Below are positions 20,265 to 32,487 of a stretch of DNA of 64,000 nucleotides, piece after piece. The position numbers and the translations under genes are program-made. This DNA is from Closterium sp. Naga37s-1. Taxonomy: Eukaryota > Streptophyta > Zygnematophyceae > Desmidiales > Closteriaceae. Under the pieces are notes generated by a model. It made no database searches and was not told the origin of the DNA. It was given only the letters and a program-made list of their open reading frames with translations. Every line of letters starts with the position of its first letter. Positions within the stretch are counted from its first letter, which is position 1. Location: the NCBI GenBank assembly GCA_947471745.1, contig CANJKZ010000090.1:868001-932000 (forward strand), in the 5' to 3' direction.

Positions 20265-23200
20265 TGGTATGAGAGCGACTCAGGAAACCTTCGCACTGCC
20301 ATCTCCAAAAACTGCGACATTCGGAAAGTGGCGTCCGGCACACGATCACGTGTAAGAATGGCCGGAGGATCTGGAGGTCAGACGAATCTGACGGCTGAAG
20401 CGCAGCCCAACCCGGCTGCGACAAACGAGGAAACGACGACGATTCCTTCCGCCGTCCTCGCACAACTACTTCAGCGACTCACGAGCCTGGAACAAGGGCT
20501 CCAGACATTGCGGAATGGCGATGCGGGAACTTCTTCCCAACCCACTCAACCGGCCTCAAACGGCCAGAACTCCGCCCCGCAAGGCTTCTCTCTTGATACG
20601 AACGGCTCAACCCCCAAGAATCCCTATCCCACTGATGAAGCAATTCTCTCTGCGCAATCAAGGTTCCTGAGCATATCAAAAATAAAGACAAGTGTGTGCT
20701 TTGACGGCAGAGACTTTTACACCTGGAGCTTCGAGCTGGAGCTGCTGCTGCAAAACGCGCAGATTTATCATTACTTCGACGAGAGCTACTCGGGACCTAC
20801 GGAGGACACTGACGACGCAAAAACCAAGTACTACAACGAGTCCCTGATGGCGTACGGGGTTCTCCTGCGAAATATGTCGCCGACGGAGCAGTTGAGCATC
20901 CGCTCATACAAGACTTCTCCAGCTCCCGCCCTCAACGCCTGGCGCCACCTAAACGGTGTGTACCAACCCAAGGACTCAGTGTCGTCGAGCCGCCTGCTCC
21001 AGCAGCTACTGGAGACCAAGATGGCACCAGGAGAGAAGGCCAACAGCTATCTGAATCGCTGTCGGAGCTTACGCGATCAAATCGCGAAACTGGGGAGTAC
21101 GATTTCTGAAGAAATCTTCGTAAATATCGTGCTCCAAGGGCTCGAACCCGAGTGGCGGCCCTGCAAGGCGCTGCTCCGACAGCAGGGGGTCATCTCGGAG
21201 GCCGCCCTTTGCGCCGCCCTCCTCGTCGAACAACGGGATATGGACCAGCAGCGACCAGCGCCACGACGAGAGAGAGAACGTCTCGCATTCTACGCGGACA
21301 ACACGGAAGAGCGACGACCACGGCGCCTTTACTGCAAGATCTGCAGAAATTTCGGGCACTTGGCGGATCGATGCAAGCATCGATCTCGCCCTCGCCAGAC
21401 CAATCCGAGCACTTGGTCCGGCCGACAAGACGTGAGGAATGATACGCGTCCCGCCCAGGGGCATCAACCCCCACCGCGCAACCCGAATCCAACAACTCGG
21501 CAGCAGCAGCAGCCATCACAGGCTGCCCCCGTCCGCAACGTCATGGGGAACATGACCATGACGAGCGGCTCTCGTCGCCCGCGCGCACGCTCACCCTCGC
21601 CTGAGCCTGCGCCCGACCCCATCCAAGCGTCTCCGAACAACAATCCGTTCAGCACGCGTCACGACTACAGCGACGACGACAACCAGGACTGGAATCTGCC
21701 AGTCCCGCAGCTTGAGAGCCCTCCGCACGTACCTGACATGCGGCCAGCACCGATCGATTGGATCGCGCGTGAACAATTTCTCAAGGTCGATACTCCGCAT
21801 ATCGTCACTCCGCGACTGGCGGTGCTCGCGCGAAACGATAACAGGCGTTACAACAACTGGTACCTGGACAGTTGCTGTGGGCAGCACATGGTGGGCTCCG
21901 AGCGTTACATATCCAACGCCGTCGCCACCCCCGAAGTCACCTACGTCACGGTGGCGAACAACACGCGGCTGCGCGCAAGCGCGCAAGGCATTGTGGTGCT
22001 CAAGGCACGAGGGAGCCGAACGCACATCACACTTAACGACGTATTGATTGTGCAGAACCTGCGCTTTAATCTACTCTCGACGGCGCAACTCCTGGATTGC
22101 GGAGTCATTCTCAGCACCGACCCCGAGACGCGCGACATCCTGCTCCACTGCACGATGCCGAACCAGAAGCGCAAGCAGATTGGACGAGCGCGCGCCGAAA
22201 ACGGCGTATACGTTCTCGACTTCGACATTCCCGACTACAGCGGCGACTCGCAGGAGTTAATCGACCTCGTCCCTCTGCGCTTCGAACACATCATTCGCCG
22301 TGATTGGAAGCACCCCAATGGGCGCCCCTGGGTGCCACACCACCCACACCCGCGCGAACTGGCGCTGCACGACCCGGATGCTGACGGTGTCTGCAGGGAC
22401 TACCACACGCCGACCTCTTCGACGAGCGCGATCGCCGGGCGTGGCCTCGCCGCCATTCGCGAACAAGAGCGCGACGCACCGCCTGAAGAGGGTCTCTCCC
22501 AGCTGGAGCTGGAAACAGCTACACGAGTAGTATTCGGCACACCGGAACACCCTCTTCCCGGACCCGCATCCCAGCATCTCCAAGGAATGCTCCGCGGTGT
22601 TGGCGTCAGCACCTTCGACGCGCATGGGAATCCCCGGCCCTACACCGAACGGAAGGCGGCAGAGATCTACTCTCACCGGCGCGATTCGAAGAAACGGCTC
22701 TCGCCTACGGAGGAAGAGGCGTTGGCGCAACGCGAAGCCGAAGAGCTTCTGCAGTAGAGCCTCGCCGAGGCACGCGGAACGCTCGCCTGGGAAAAGGACG
22801 AGGAAAGCGCCTCCAATGAAGGGGGGTGGGGGAGCGCCAGCGGCTGGGGAACGAGCGACACCGGCGGCTGGGGCGACGCAACCGGCGGATGGGGCGCAGC
22901 AACAGGCGCAAACATCGGCGGATGGGGCGCCGCACAAGGCGGCGAGACAAGCGGCTGGGGAGCTTTCCGCGAGGATCAAAGGGGGGAAGAGGAAGAAGAA
23001 CCTGCGCAAGTTGAGGTTGAACCTCCTATTGTCCCTCTCGGACGCCCTCCGCGCCGCCTTGCATTAGGACCTCCGCCACCAGACATCCCCTCAGGCAGTG
23101 ACCCCTGGGATACCATCGACTGGGGCAACGAGCCATCCACTCCGCGCCGTACCGTCTACGGACCTGCACCTGAACTGCGCTCACCAACATACATCCCCGG

Positions 23201-25086
23201 CACGATCCCCGGAACCAACATCCCCTACTCCATCATCCGCGACAGAGAATTTCTCGCTCTCATGCTCACGACGGCGAACGAAGAAGAATAAGAGAACGAG
23301 GAAGCAGCGCCCACACCTGCACCGGCACCTGACGAAGACCCCGCAGCCGCACTGGAGCGCTACATGCGCACATCTGGATTCCGCGCCGACGACGCCATCT
23401 GGCATCAGCGCCTAGGTCACCCCTCGCGCGCGACCCTGAAGAACTGCATCGAAGCCGGAGTCTTTGCACCTGGCGCGCTGTTGCGCCCTGACGGCTCCGA
23501 AGTGAGAGGAGGGACTCATCCGCGCAGCTGCACTGTCTGCCCCGAAGCTGCGCTGAGTCACCAGCCCTTCCCCCTACTTGAGCTGGGAACCAATCGCTAC
23601 GCCAAGCTTGAGAAAGTTTACAGCGACTTTCTCAACGTAGGACACTGCGGCATCAATGACGAACTCTACACTCTCACCTTCGTCGACGCCGGAACGCGCC
23701 ACGTGTGGGTCGTAAACGTGGAAGCACGCAGCAGAGCCTACGAAGCTTTTCGTCCGTGGCTGGCGCACGCGCAGCGGCAATCTGGGGAGAAATTGAAGAT
23801 CTGGCAGTCAGATGGCGTAGCGGAGTTCAGGAGCAAGGAGCTGCAGGATTTCCTCGCGCAAAAGGGGATCGAGCATCACATCTCTCTCCCCTACGCGCAT
23901 CAGCAGCAAGGCGTAGCAGAACGCACGAACCGCACTCTCATGACGAAAGTGCGGGCGCTAATGCGACAGGCGAAGCTCCCGCCGATCTACTGGACCTACG
24001 CGATGCACCACGCTGTGCGGGTGCACAACCTGCTGTCAACCACCGCAATCACCGGCAACTCCTCACCGCATGTGAAATGGATGGGAAGAAAGAGGGACAC
24101 CTCTATGCTCCGCGTCTGGGGGTGCATGGTTCAATACCGACCGCCAACGTCAACCATCGTGAAGTTCAAGAGCCGCGCGCGCTGGGGAATCCACCTCGGC
24201 ATCAGTCACGAACACAAAGCATGGATCGTCCTGGATCTCCTAAGCCAGAAAATCAAGAATGCGCGCGACGTTATCTTCTACGAACGGTTGTTCCTGCAAC
24301 AATTCCGCGTCGACGAACAGACGAACGCAAACCGCGTCTACGCTAACGAGGGCCACAGCTACGCTTCACCTGAGGACGAAGCTGCAGCAGCAATCCTGGA
24401 GCAGGATCCCAGAGGCGAGTTCACAAGGGGCGATCGCCGCGACGACGACGACGACGACGATGATTCAGGAGAAGGAGGAACGGGCGCAACAGGAGGCGCA
24501 ACAGGAGGAGGCGCAGCAGGAGGAAACAGAGGCGGCGGAGACACAGCACCGCCAGCACCGCCCGAACCAGAGAGCGATGATGACGACGTGCAGGAAGTCC
24601 TCACTCAACATCGCCACGACAGCACTGTCACCGGTCTCCAGCTACTGGGACTCCACGCTGCCATCTCCACTGCTCCGCGCATCATCGAACCTAGGAACCC
24701 ACGACAGGCTCTCACAGGCCCACACAGTAAGGAGTGGCGCGAAGCGATGGATGCGGAAATCCGCGCACTCGAGTCACGCGACACCTGGGTGCTCGTTGAC
24801 CGTGCATCAGTAAAGGGGAGAAGGATTCTCTCCGGCAAGTGGGTGTTCCGAGTGAAGACAGGAGCCGACGAAAGAATTGAGCGATTCAAGGCACGTTGGG
24901 TGGTGCGCGGCTACGATCAAAGGCACGGGATTGATTTTGACCAGACATTTGCACCGGTTAGCCGTCACACATCCGTCGGAATTCTCCTCGCCATCGCAGC
25001 CGCACGACACCTACCACTCCGGCAGATCGATGTGAAGAATGCGTTCCTGTACGCATTAGTGGATGCCGTGATCTACGTGGAACAGC

Positions 25087-25222
25087 TGTTGTAAAGTAGA
25101 GGTGAACGAGAATGGGTGAAACTAGGTAGGAGGGGGATACAAGTAGGAAACCCTAACAAAGTTGTACCCCCTAAGGCTAAACCCACTATAGCCTACACAA
25201 TTTAAACATATAATGTTTGACA
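25087..25222 (-). repeat. Copia-2 3' LTR (136 bp)
   Basis: Identical to 30302-30437. It runs from TGTTGTAAAG to TTTGACA on the + strand. Confidence 0.93.
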
Positions 25223-25453
25223 CACCCCCATAGGCTAAGTGGGAGACAACCAGATGGTCACAAGACCAGTCAAAGCAAAGCAAAGCAAGCTCAGGGTGGA
25301 TCTCAAGGAAACCACACAAATTCTGAGCACAAGCAAGTGGTCACAAGACCAGTTCACATGCAGGTTGATAGTATAACAAGAGATACAGCGATCACAACCT
25401 AGCAAGAGTAAACATGCAGGTATATATATATAGAGATCACAGTACAAGCAGAG

Positions 25454-28400
25454 TCAAGAAGTAAGCAAGTGAGGCCCAGTAGGCACAAGGCCTAGAACAG
25501 TACAGAAGCGCTGATGGTCACAAGGCTGAAGCGCCTTGGTGAACACATCAGCAGTGTTGGCCCGAGTGGCCACGTAACGCAGACGAAGCTGACCGCGCTG
25601 CTGCAGCTCTCGAGCAAGGAAGTAGCGCAGAGCGTTATGCTTCGTTCTGTGCTCCAGTCTGTGCTCCTCACACAAGGCAATGGCAGCCTTGTTGTCGACG
25701 TACAGCACTGGAGGAGAACGAGGCCGCTCTCCCAAGTCGGTCAGCAGGTAGGTGAGCCAGCGTAACTCCTGTGCAGCCATGGCTGTGGCGTAGATCTCGG
25801 CCTCACAACTGGAGCTGAGAACAGAAGACGAGCGTGTAGAACGCCAAGAAACTGAACCAGAGCCAAGGCTGAAGGTGTAACCCTGAGACGACCGCTGAGT
25901 AGCCTGGTCGTCAGCCCAAGACGCGTCTGAGTGCCCAGTGAGTACAACTCGGTCTCGTCCTCCAAGCACTAGCCCCATGCCCGACGTACTGCACAAGTAG
26001 CGCAACACCCTCTTAGCGGCATCCATGTGCTCCTTCCGGTGACGGCCAGGAGCGACATAGCGTGCAAGGATGTTAAGAGGGTATGCAAGGTCAGGTCGAG
26101 TGCAGGTCATCAGGTACATGAGGCAGCCCACAAGCTCTGGATACGGGCCACTCGGCTCTACGGACTCATCCGAAGGCAGAGCTGAGAGCGAGTGACCGGT
26201 AGGCAGAGGAGTGGGCTGAGGCGAGGAGTACGTGAAGCGGAAGCGCTGAAGGACCTGCTGCACCATGTGTGACTGAGTCAAGGTGATGGTGCGCCGTGCT
26301 CTGTCCCGGGTGATCCGCAAGCCAAGATAGCTTGTCAGTTCACCCAGGTCTGTGCACGTGTGTCTCTTCTGCAGCTCCGACTTCACGTGGGCGAGTGCCG
26401 CAGTGTCAGCAGTGGCAAAGACCAAGTCGTCGACGTACACGAGGATGTAGAACGGCGTCAGCGAGGTGTCGGTGCGTAGAAACAACGACGGGTCAGCAGT
26501 AGAAGGAGCGAACCCAAGAGCCGCAAGTGTAGTCCTCAGTGTGTCGTGCCACTCACGTGGCGCCTGTCGGAGACCGTAGACTGGCCGCCGGAGGCTCCAC
26601 TGGGTACCAGGAGGGAACGACCCAGTGAAGCCAGGTGGGCGGCGCAGCCAGATCTCCTCGTGCAGGCTGCCCTGTAGGAAAGCAGTGCTGAAGTCAAGAG
26701 AGTGGAGCTCGTAGTCACGCTGAGCGGCGACGTGCAGCAGAACCCGAAGAGTGGTCATCTTCGGGGTCGGGGAGAAGATCTGGAAGAAGTCAACTCCCTC
26801 TCGCTGACTGAAGCCTCGTGCAACGTAACGCGCCTTGAAGACAGGCGGAGAACCCGGCGGCCGCTTCACCCTGAAAATCCACATGCCACTGACGATGTTC
26901 GCCCCAGGTGGGGGAACCTCGTCGACGTAGGTGCCTGTGGACTTCCAGGAAGCCATCTCTGCGTCCATGGCTGTCTGCCACTGAGAGGAGTAGGGACCCT
27001 CTATCGCCTCTGCGTAAGAGCGCGGAGTCGGATGTCTGGTGCATCCGGGTCTCCCTCAGGGGCAACTAGCATGGACACGAGATGAGGTAAAGCAGCGGCA
27101 AAGCACTCAAACTCCTCCTGCCTGTCCTCAAGGACGTCCGTGCCAAGAGCACACTCACCCCCGATGGACGGAGGACAGACAGACTCAGACTCAGCAACTA
27201 GGCTAGCGGCGTAGTCTAGACGACAAGCGGCAGCAAAGTCGACAAGCTCAGCAACTAGGGCAGACGCAGCAGTGGACTCAAAGGAAGGGTCAGTGACAAC
27301 AGTAGCCAGGAGACGCGTGACAGTAGGACTGGTAGCACGAAGGGAGTCAGACTCAGGGTCAGCAAGAGCAGGAAGAGAGGACGCAGGAGGAGACGGGAGA
27401 GGGACACGCTGAGGAGCAGTGGAAGGACGAAGCGCCATCTGGTGAGTGCCTGGGACAGCAGGAGGACGCTGACGCGGGACACGACGACCAGTGTGAGCAG
27501 CACGAACAGGCGACGCTCGACGAGACTCGGGCGACGCAGGACGAGACTCAGGCTCACGACGCTCCGTAAGACCTCCAGTCGGACCAGTGTAAGGAGAAGG
27601 ACCAGGGAGAGGGGAGGCAGACGGTAACTGTGACTGCGACTGGACAGACGGAGGACACTCTAAGGAGGGAGGAGGACAAGGAGGAGGAGGCTGACCAAGA
27701 ACCTGCTGAAGGAGCGGAACGAAGTACGGCCGCGGCCGCGCAGCGTCTCCAGAACCAGCAGAGACACCAGCGCCAGGGTCGTCAGCACCAGCAGCAGCAC
27801 CAACTCCAGGGTCCTCAGCACCAGCAGCAGCTCCAACTCCAGGGTCCGCAGCACCAGCAGCAGCTCCAACTCCAGGGTCCGCAGCACCAGCAGCAGCTCC
27901 AACGCCCGGGTCCGCAGCACCAGCCGCAGCTCCAACTCCAGGGTCCGCAGCACCAGCAGCACCTCCAGGAGTAGCAGTACCTCCAGCAGCTCCAACAGCA
28001 ACAGCACCAGCAGCACCTCCAGCAACTCCAGCAGCACCAGCAGCACCACCAATAGCAGCAGCACCTCCAGCAGCTCCAGCAGCTCCAGCACCAGCAGTAC
28101 CTCCAGCAGCGCCAACAGCACCGCCAGCAGCAGCACCTCCAGCAGCTCCAGCACCAGCAGCACCTCCACTAGCACCAGCAGCACCGCCAGCAGCAGCAGC
28201 ACCTCCAGCTCCAGGGTCCGCGACACTAGGAGCGCCACTCCGGAGACTGCAGCGCCGTGCGTACCACTCTCGGAGCCGCTGGGGAGAGGGTAGCTCCCGC
28301 CTAGGAGGGGAAGCACTAGCCCCAGCTCCAGCAGTACTCCTAGCTCCAGAAGCACCTCTCCTGAGGCTGCAGTACTGTAAGTACCACTCACGCAGCTGCT

Positions 28401-30234
28401 GTGAGGAGAGAGCTCCTCCAGGTGTAGCACTCCCAGGCGCAGCACCTCCAGACTCAGCACCCCCAGACTCAGCACCCGCAGGCTCCGCACCCCCAGGCTC
28501 AGCACCCCCAGACTCCGCACCCCCAGGCTCCGCACCCCCAGGCTCCGCACGCTCAGGCTCAGCACCCTCAGCAGGACGAGAGTCGACAGCTACCTCGACA
28601 GGCTCAACCGGGTCTACCTGGGACACACCTGAGGGAGCGGCACCCTGAGGGGGGAGGGGGTCTACCACAGCAGCACCTGGCGCGAGGAAGAGAGGCGGGG
28701 GGGGAAGCGGGGCAGTGCGGTAGGGGAAGAGGCGGTAGTAGGGGACGGACTCGTCGAACGTGACGTCCTGAGAAGGCAGGACACTGCGCGAGGTGGGGTG
28801 GTAAAACTGCCAACCAGACGCGTCCGGGACAAAGCCAAGGAAGACACAAGGAACAGCGCGGGAGGAGAGCTTGTCCGCAGACGTATCGCGGACAAAAGCT
28901 CGAGATCCCCAGACCCGAAAGCGTGACGCATCGCCAACCTCTCCCGTCCAACGCAGTGTCGGCGAAGTCTCCGGAACGGAGACACGGGGCCAGAGGTTGA
29001 GCTGATGCGCAGCGTAGCGGACCGCAAACGGCCACAGAAAGTGGGGGGCAGCCGCATGGATCAAGGAGGTACGAGCGACCTCCATGACCAAGCCAATGCG
29101 GCGCTCAGCAACCCCATTCTGCTGTGGAGAGGCCGGAAGCGTGAACGACTGGCGAATGCCGTGCTCCGCACAGTAGGCTGCCAAGAGGTCGGAGGAGAAC
29201 TCACCACCTCTGTCAGAGTGCAAGCGCAGGACAGGAAAGTCCGAGTGGAAACGCTCGCTGAGCTGGAGACGAGAAGCGCGGATCCAAGGGATCAAAACAT
29301 CAGGGACCTCACCCTTGGTGCGCAAGGGGAAGACCGTGGTGTAGCGCGAGTAGTCGTCAACAACTATCAGGAAGTACCTCTCCTGACCCTGACCACGGAC
29401 GCGGGCTGGGCCCCACACGTCCATGTGGAGCGTCTGCAAGGGAGCAGTCGTCGGGGGAAACGAGGAGGAGTGAGGAGCGGCGCGCTGCCGCCCCTCGACA
29501 CAGGGAAGACAGGGAGGAGCAGGCGAGGGTGGGAGGGGAGGGAGAACCCTGGGAAGACCAGAGACAAGGTACCGTTTGTGCATGGCACGAAGGCGCTGCA
29601 CGGACGGGTGACCAAGTCGGTGGTGCCAGAGGACGGTCTCGTGCGCCAGAGAGCGACACGAGCAGGGGGCCGACAGCTGACCTGACGCAGACGCAGCTAC
29701 CTGAGGGGACTCAGTGGTCAGTGTGTACAGGTCCGACCCCGGCTGCCGAGTGAAGGTAGCCAGGTGACGGCCCGTCCGAGCACACGTGCAGTGTGTCACG
29801 CGCTCGTAGGCAGGGGTGAACTGGTGAACACCCCCGTCCTGGAGCGCACAACCTGCCACCAAGTTCGTAGAGAACGAGGGGAGGTGGAGACCTGACAGTG
29901 TGCCCGACGGGACCGCAGGACAAGGAAGGACAGTGGAGGAGGTCGCAATGACCGGACCCCCAGAGGGGTCAGCGAGAGAGACAGCAACTGGCCGAGCAAG
30001 CTTCTCAAGGGTAGTGCGGTCACGAAAGAAACAGCGAGAAGCACCTGAGTCCAGTGTGAAGGTGTGCAGTGCCTCAGTCGACTCAGTACCAGGGGGGGCA
30101 GACTCACTAGCACCTAGAGCAGCAGCCTCACCAGCACCTGGGGTAGCAGACGCACTAGCACCTAGAGCGGCAGCCTCACTCACAGGACACGGCAGCTGCA
30201 CCTGTCCACTACCAGAAGCTCCCGAACGACGCAC
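25454..30234 (-). CDS. Copia-2 Pol region
   Basis: Minus-strand Pol coding region closely related to Copia-1 Pol in the integrase, RT and RNase H parts. The repeats upstream of the protease are shorter, and the QLREWYA motif appears in the hinge instead. The protease core lies near 30050, integrase near 29420, RT around 26400-26900 and RNase H near 25500-25930. It is a fossil with about one break. Confidence 0.85.
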
Positions 30235-30301
30235 TCCAGAGCGACTACCACTACGGCCACCCCGACAGCCCCAACTGGCGTACCACTACGCTCTGATACC
30301 A

Positions 30302-30437
30302 TGTTGTAAAGTAGAGGTGAACGAGAATGGGTGAAACTAGGTAGGAGGGGGATACAAGTAGGAAACCCTAACAAAGTTGTACCCCCTAAGGCTAAACCCA
30401 CTATAGCCTACACAATTTAAACATATAATGTTTGACA
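30302..30437 (-). repeat. Copia-2 5' LTR (136 bp)
   Basis: Identical to 25087-25222. The primer-binding site is on its left and the target duplication ACAGC on its right. Confidence 0.93.
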
Positions 30438-31624
30438 ACAGCCACACACTTACGGCGACAGAGACCCACGCGTTTGTCAGCTGCGCAAGTCCCTCTACGG
30501 GATCAAACAGGCACCAAGGCTCTGGCAGCAGTACCTGCACAACATACTGCTTGAAATTGGATTCAAGCAGCTGCCTCACGATCCTGGGATGTATCGCCGC
30601 GATTTCCGCGGCGAATACCTCCTACTCACGGTCTACGTCGACGACCTCCTCTACACAGGCTCAAGCAACGAACTGCTCGAGCAGTTTGAAAAAAGCCTCG
30701 CAGGGCGCGTCGACATCACCTGCAATCATGACGTGAAGCAGTTTCTCGGACTCAACATCACCTACTCGCCGGAAGCCATTCACCTCTCAGCAGCGAAGTA
30801 TGCGGAGGAGCTTAGCAAGCGCTTCAACATTGCGCCTGCACCACTCTCCACCCCTTACCGCATTCCAGGACCCAACCACAAGGCTGACAACAAAGCCCTG
30901 TCCCCTGCTGGGCTCCACACTTACCAGCAGCAGTTGGGATGCCTGCTTTTCGCATCCGTCACCTGCAGGCCCGACCTCTCCTACATTGCGAGCCAGTTGG
31001 CTCAGTACTCACGCAAACCAACGGCTGAAAATCTCTCAAATCTTCAGCGAGCCCTTCAATTCTTCATCTCCACACCCAATGTCGGGCTCAGTTACTCCAC
31101 CATCCCAACCACATCCTTCAGCCTCGTTGGCTACGCGGATGCCGATCACGCCGCTGATCCTGACAACCGACGGTCCAGGACAGGGTTCCTCTTCCGCCTC
31201 GAGCCCAGCGGCCCCATCTCCTGGAACTCCCAGAAGCAGGAGTTGGTTGCCCTGTCATCGGCGGAAGCTGAATTTATCGCAGCAACAGCAGCTGTTCGCG
31301 AAGGTCTCTGCCTTCAGGAACTGCTGCAGGAAGCGAAAATTCCGGCCTCAACGAACTTTCGCCTGCACTGCGACAATCAGAGCGCGATCAGGATCGCGAA
31401 CAAACCTGGCTTCGTCAACCGCACCAAGCACATCGCGCTGCGGTACTTCTTCGTCAAGGACGAAGTTGACAAGGGCAAAGTTGACCTGACATACTGCCCA
31501 ACGGGTGACATGGCAACAGATTTCCTTACGAAGAAACTGCCGCGTCAGCAGTACCAGCACTGCTCCGAACTCAGCGGAGTAGTCAAGCGGGTCAATGCTC
31601 GCTACGGCCAGGAGTGAAGGGGGG

Positions 31625-32065
31625 TATTACGAATAGTGGTTAATGAAAAACACTATTGTGCACTCCTCACCGTAGCAAAGCCGAAGCACGCACTATCGAG
31701 AGTGAAGACGAAAAGGCAGAAGAAACGCGAAGGGACAGACGGTTACGAAGAGCATCTGGACCGTCGGGCAGACAGCATCAGACAGCAGCAGTGGCGAGGA
31801 TTCTGCCCGAACAGTTACGTAACCACCCGGAGTCGCACGGTTGGGTTTCGCTGCAATAAGGGAATGTACCCCTTAGAGTACATGGCTAGTTAGGTCGTTT
31901 CGAATTCCCTTGTACTCATATTTATATTCCTTGTACTGCATGTTTTCATTATCTCAAGCATCTACATTCACTCTGCTATTGAGGTCAAGGGCCCACCACC
32001 ACTTCACTAGAGTTGTGCGAACCTTCCTGAGGTGATCCTGGTTACGATCCCTTTTGATCGCAACA
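31625..32065 (+). repeat. Copia-3 3' LTR (441 bp)
   Basis: Matches 19824-20264 with about five differences and is followed by the target duplication AAAAC. Confidence 0.93.
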
Positions 32066-32070
32066 AAAAC

Positions 32071-32487
32071 AGACACCAGCTTTAGCTGATTCGCGCGGTA
32101 GTTGAAATTGAGAAGCATCAAAGCCTTCGGAAGAATAAAGCAAAGCAGAGTGCACATGGTTCCGTTATACTGTGTTTCGTACTTTCCCTCTTCTGTCAAA
32201 TCAGACACATCACATAATTATGTCTGGTATAAAAAAACAGGTTATAATGCCAACAATCTCTGACTGAGAAGGTCGTCTTTATCGAATATGACAAAGGTGC
32301 GCAGAAGCACAAATTCGAACCGAAGCTCATAACGAGTACAAAGGTACACCCTGCCCACCCCCCCCTCCATAGCCATCCAGCCCAGGCTGTTGCTCCTCCG
32401 TGGTACGTCATCTTTAGGAGGTTCGTGTCAGTGCCTCCTAAACCGTCGCATCTGCTCCCACACGCGCATCTGATACGAGGTAGCGCC
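32071..32487. other. Upstream region of the Rieske gene
   Basis: About 400 bases between the Copia-3 end and the Rieske start codon. No gene was seen. It presumably holds the promoter and 5' leader of the Rieske gene, so the Copia-3 insertion lies within 450 bases of that start. Confidence 0.5.

Larger units (their letters stand above)
25087..30437 (-). mobile_element. Copia-2: nested Copia retrotransposon, same family as Copia-1
   Basis: Minus-strand element inserted into the RT region of Copia-3. The LTRs are 136 bp (25087-25222 and 30302-30437), which I read as identical, with target duplication ACAGC (25082-25086 and 30438-30442). The primer-binding site TGGTATCAGAGC abuts the 5' LTR (about 30290-30301 on the minus strand). 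The interior reads protease (DSGASRCF), pre-integrase, integrase, a Gly/Ala-rich hinge, RT (YVDDLVFA) and RNase H. As in Copia-1, no Gag domain is present, and here the Pol-like frame starts only about 70 bases from the LTR. It has about one break and is very recent. Confidence 0.92.
19824..32065 (+). mobile_element. Copia-3: Copia LTR retrotransposon, split by Copia-2
   Basis: Plus-strand element with 441-bp LTRs (19824-20264 and 31625-32065) and a 5-bp target duplication AAAAC (19819-19823 and 32066-32070). A primer-binding site TGGTATGAGAGCG follows the 5' LTR at 20265, and a purine tract GAAGGGGGG precedes the 3' LTR. Parts in order: Gag with UBN2-like region and CCHC knuckle (CKICRNFGHLADRC, about 20360-21400), protease region, integrase (about 23370-24000), RT, then after the insert the end of RT and RNase H (30440-31617). 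The LTRs differ at about five positions (about 1.1%), so it is young. It is broken by the nested element and by roughly two other breaks. Confidence 0.92.

Noticed and set aside
32425-32487. GTG start extending the Rieske protein upstream
   Set aside because: Eukaryotic GTG starts are rare and the ATG at 32488 begins a good mitochondrial presequence.
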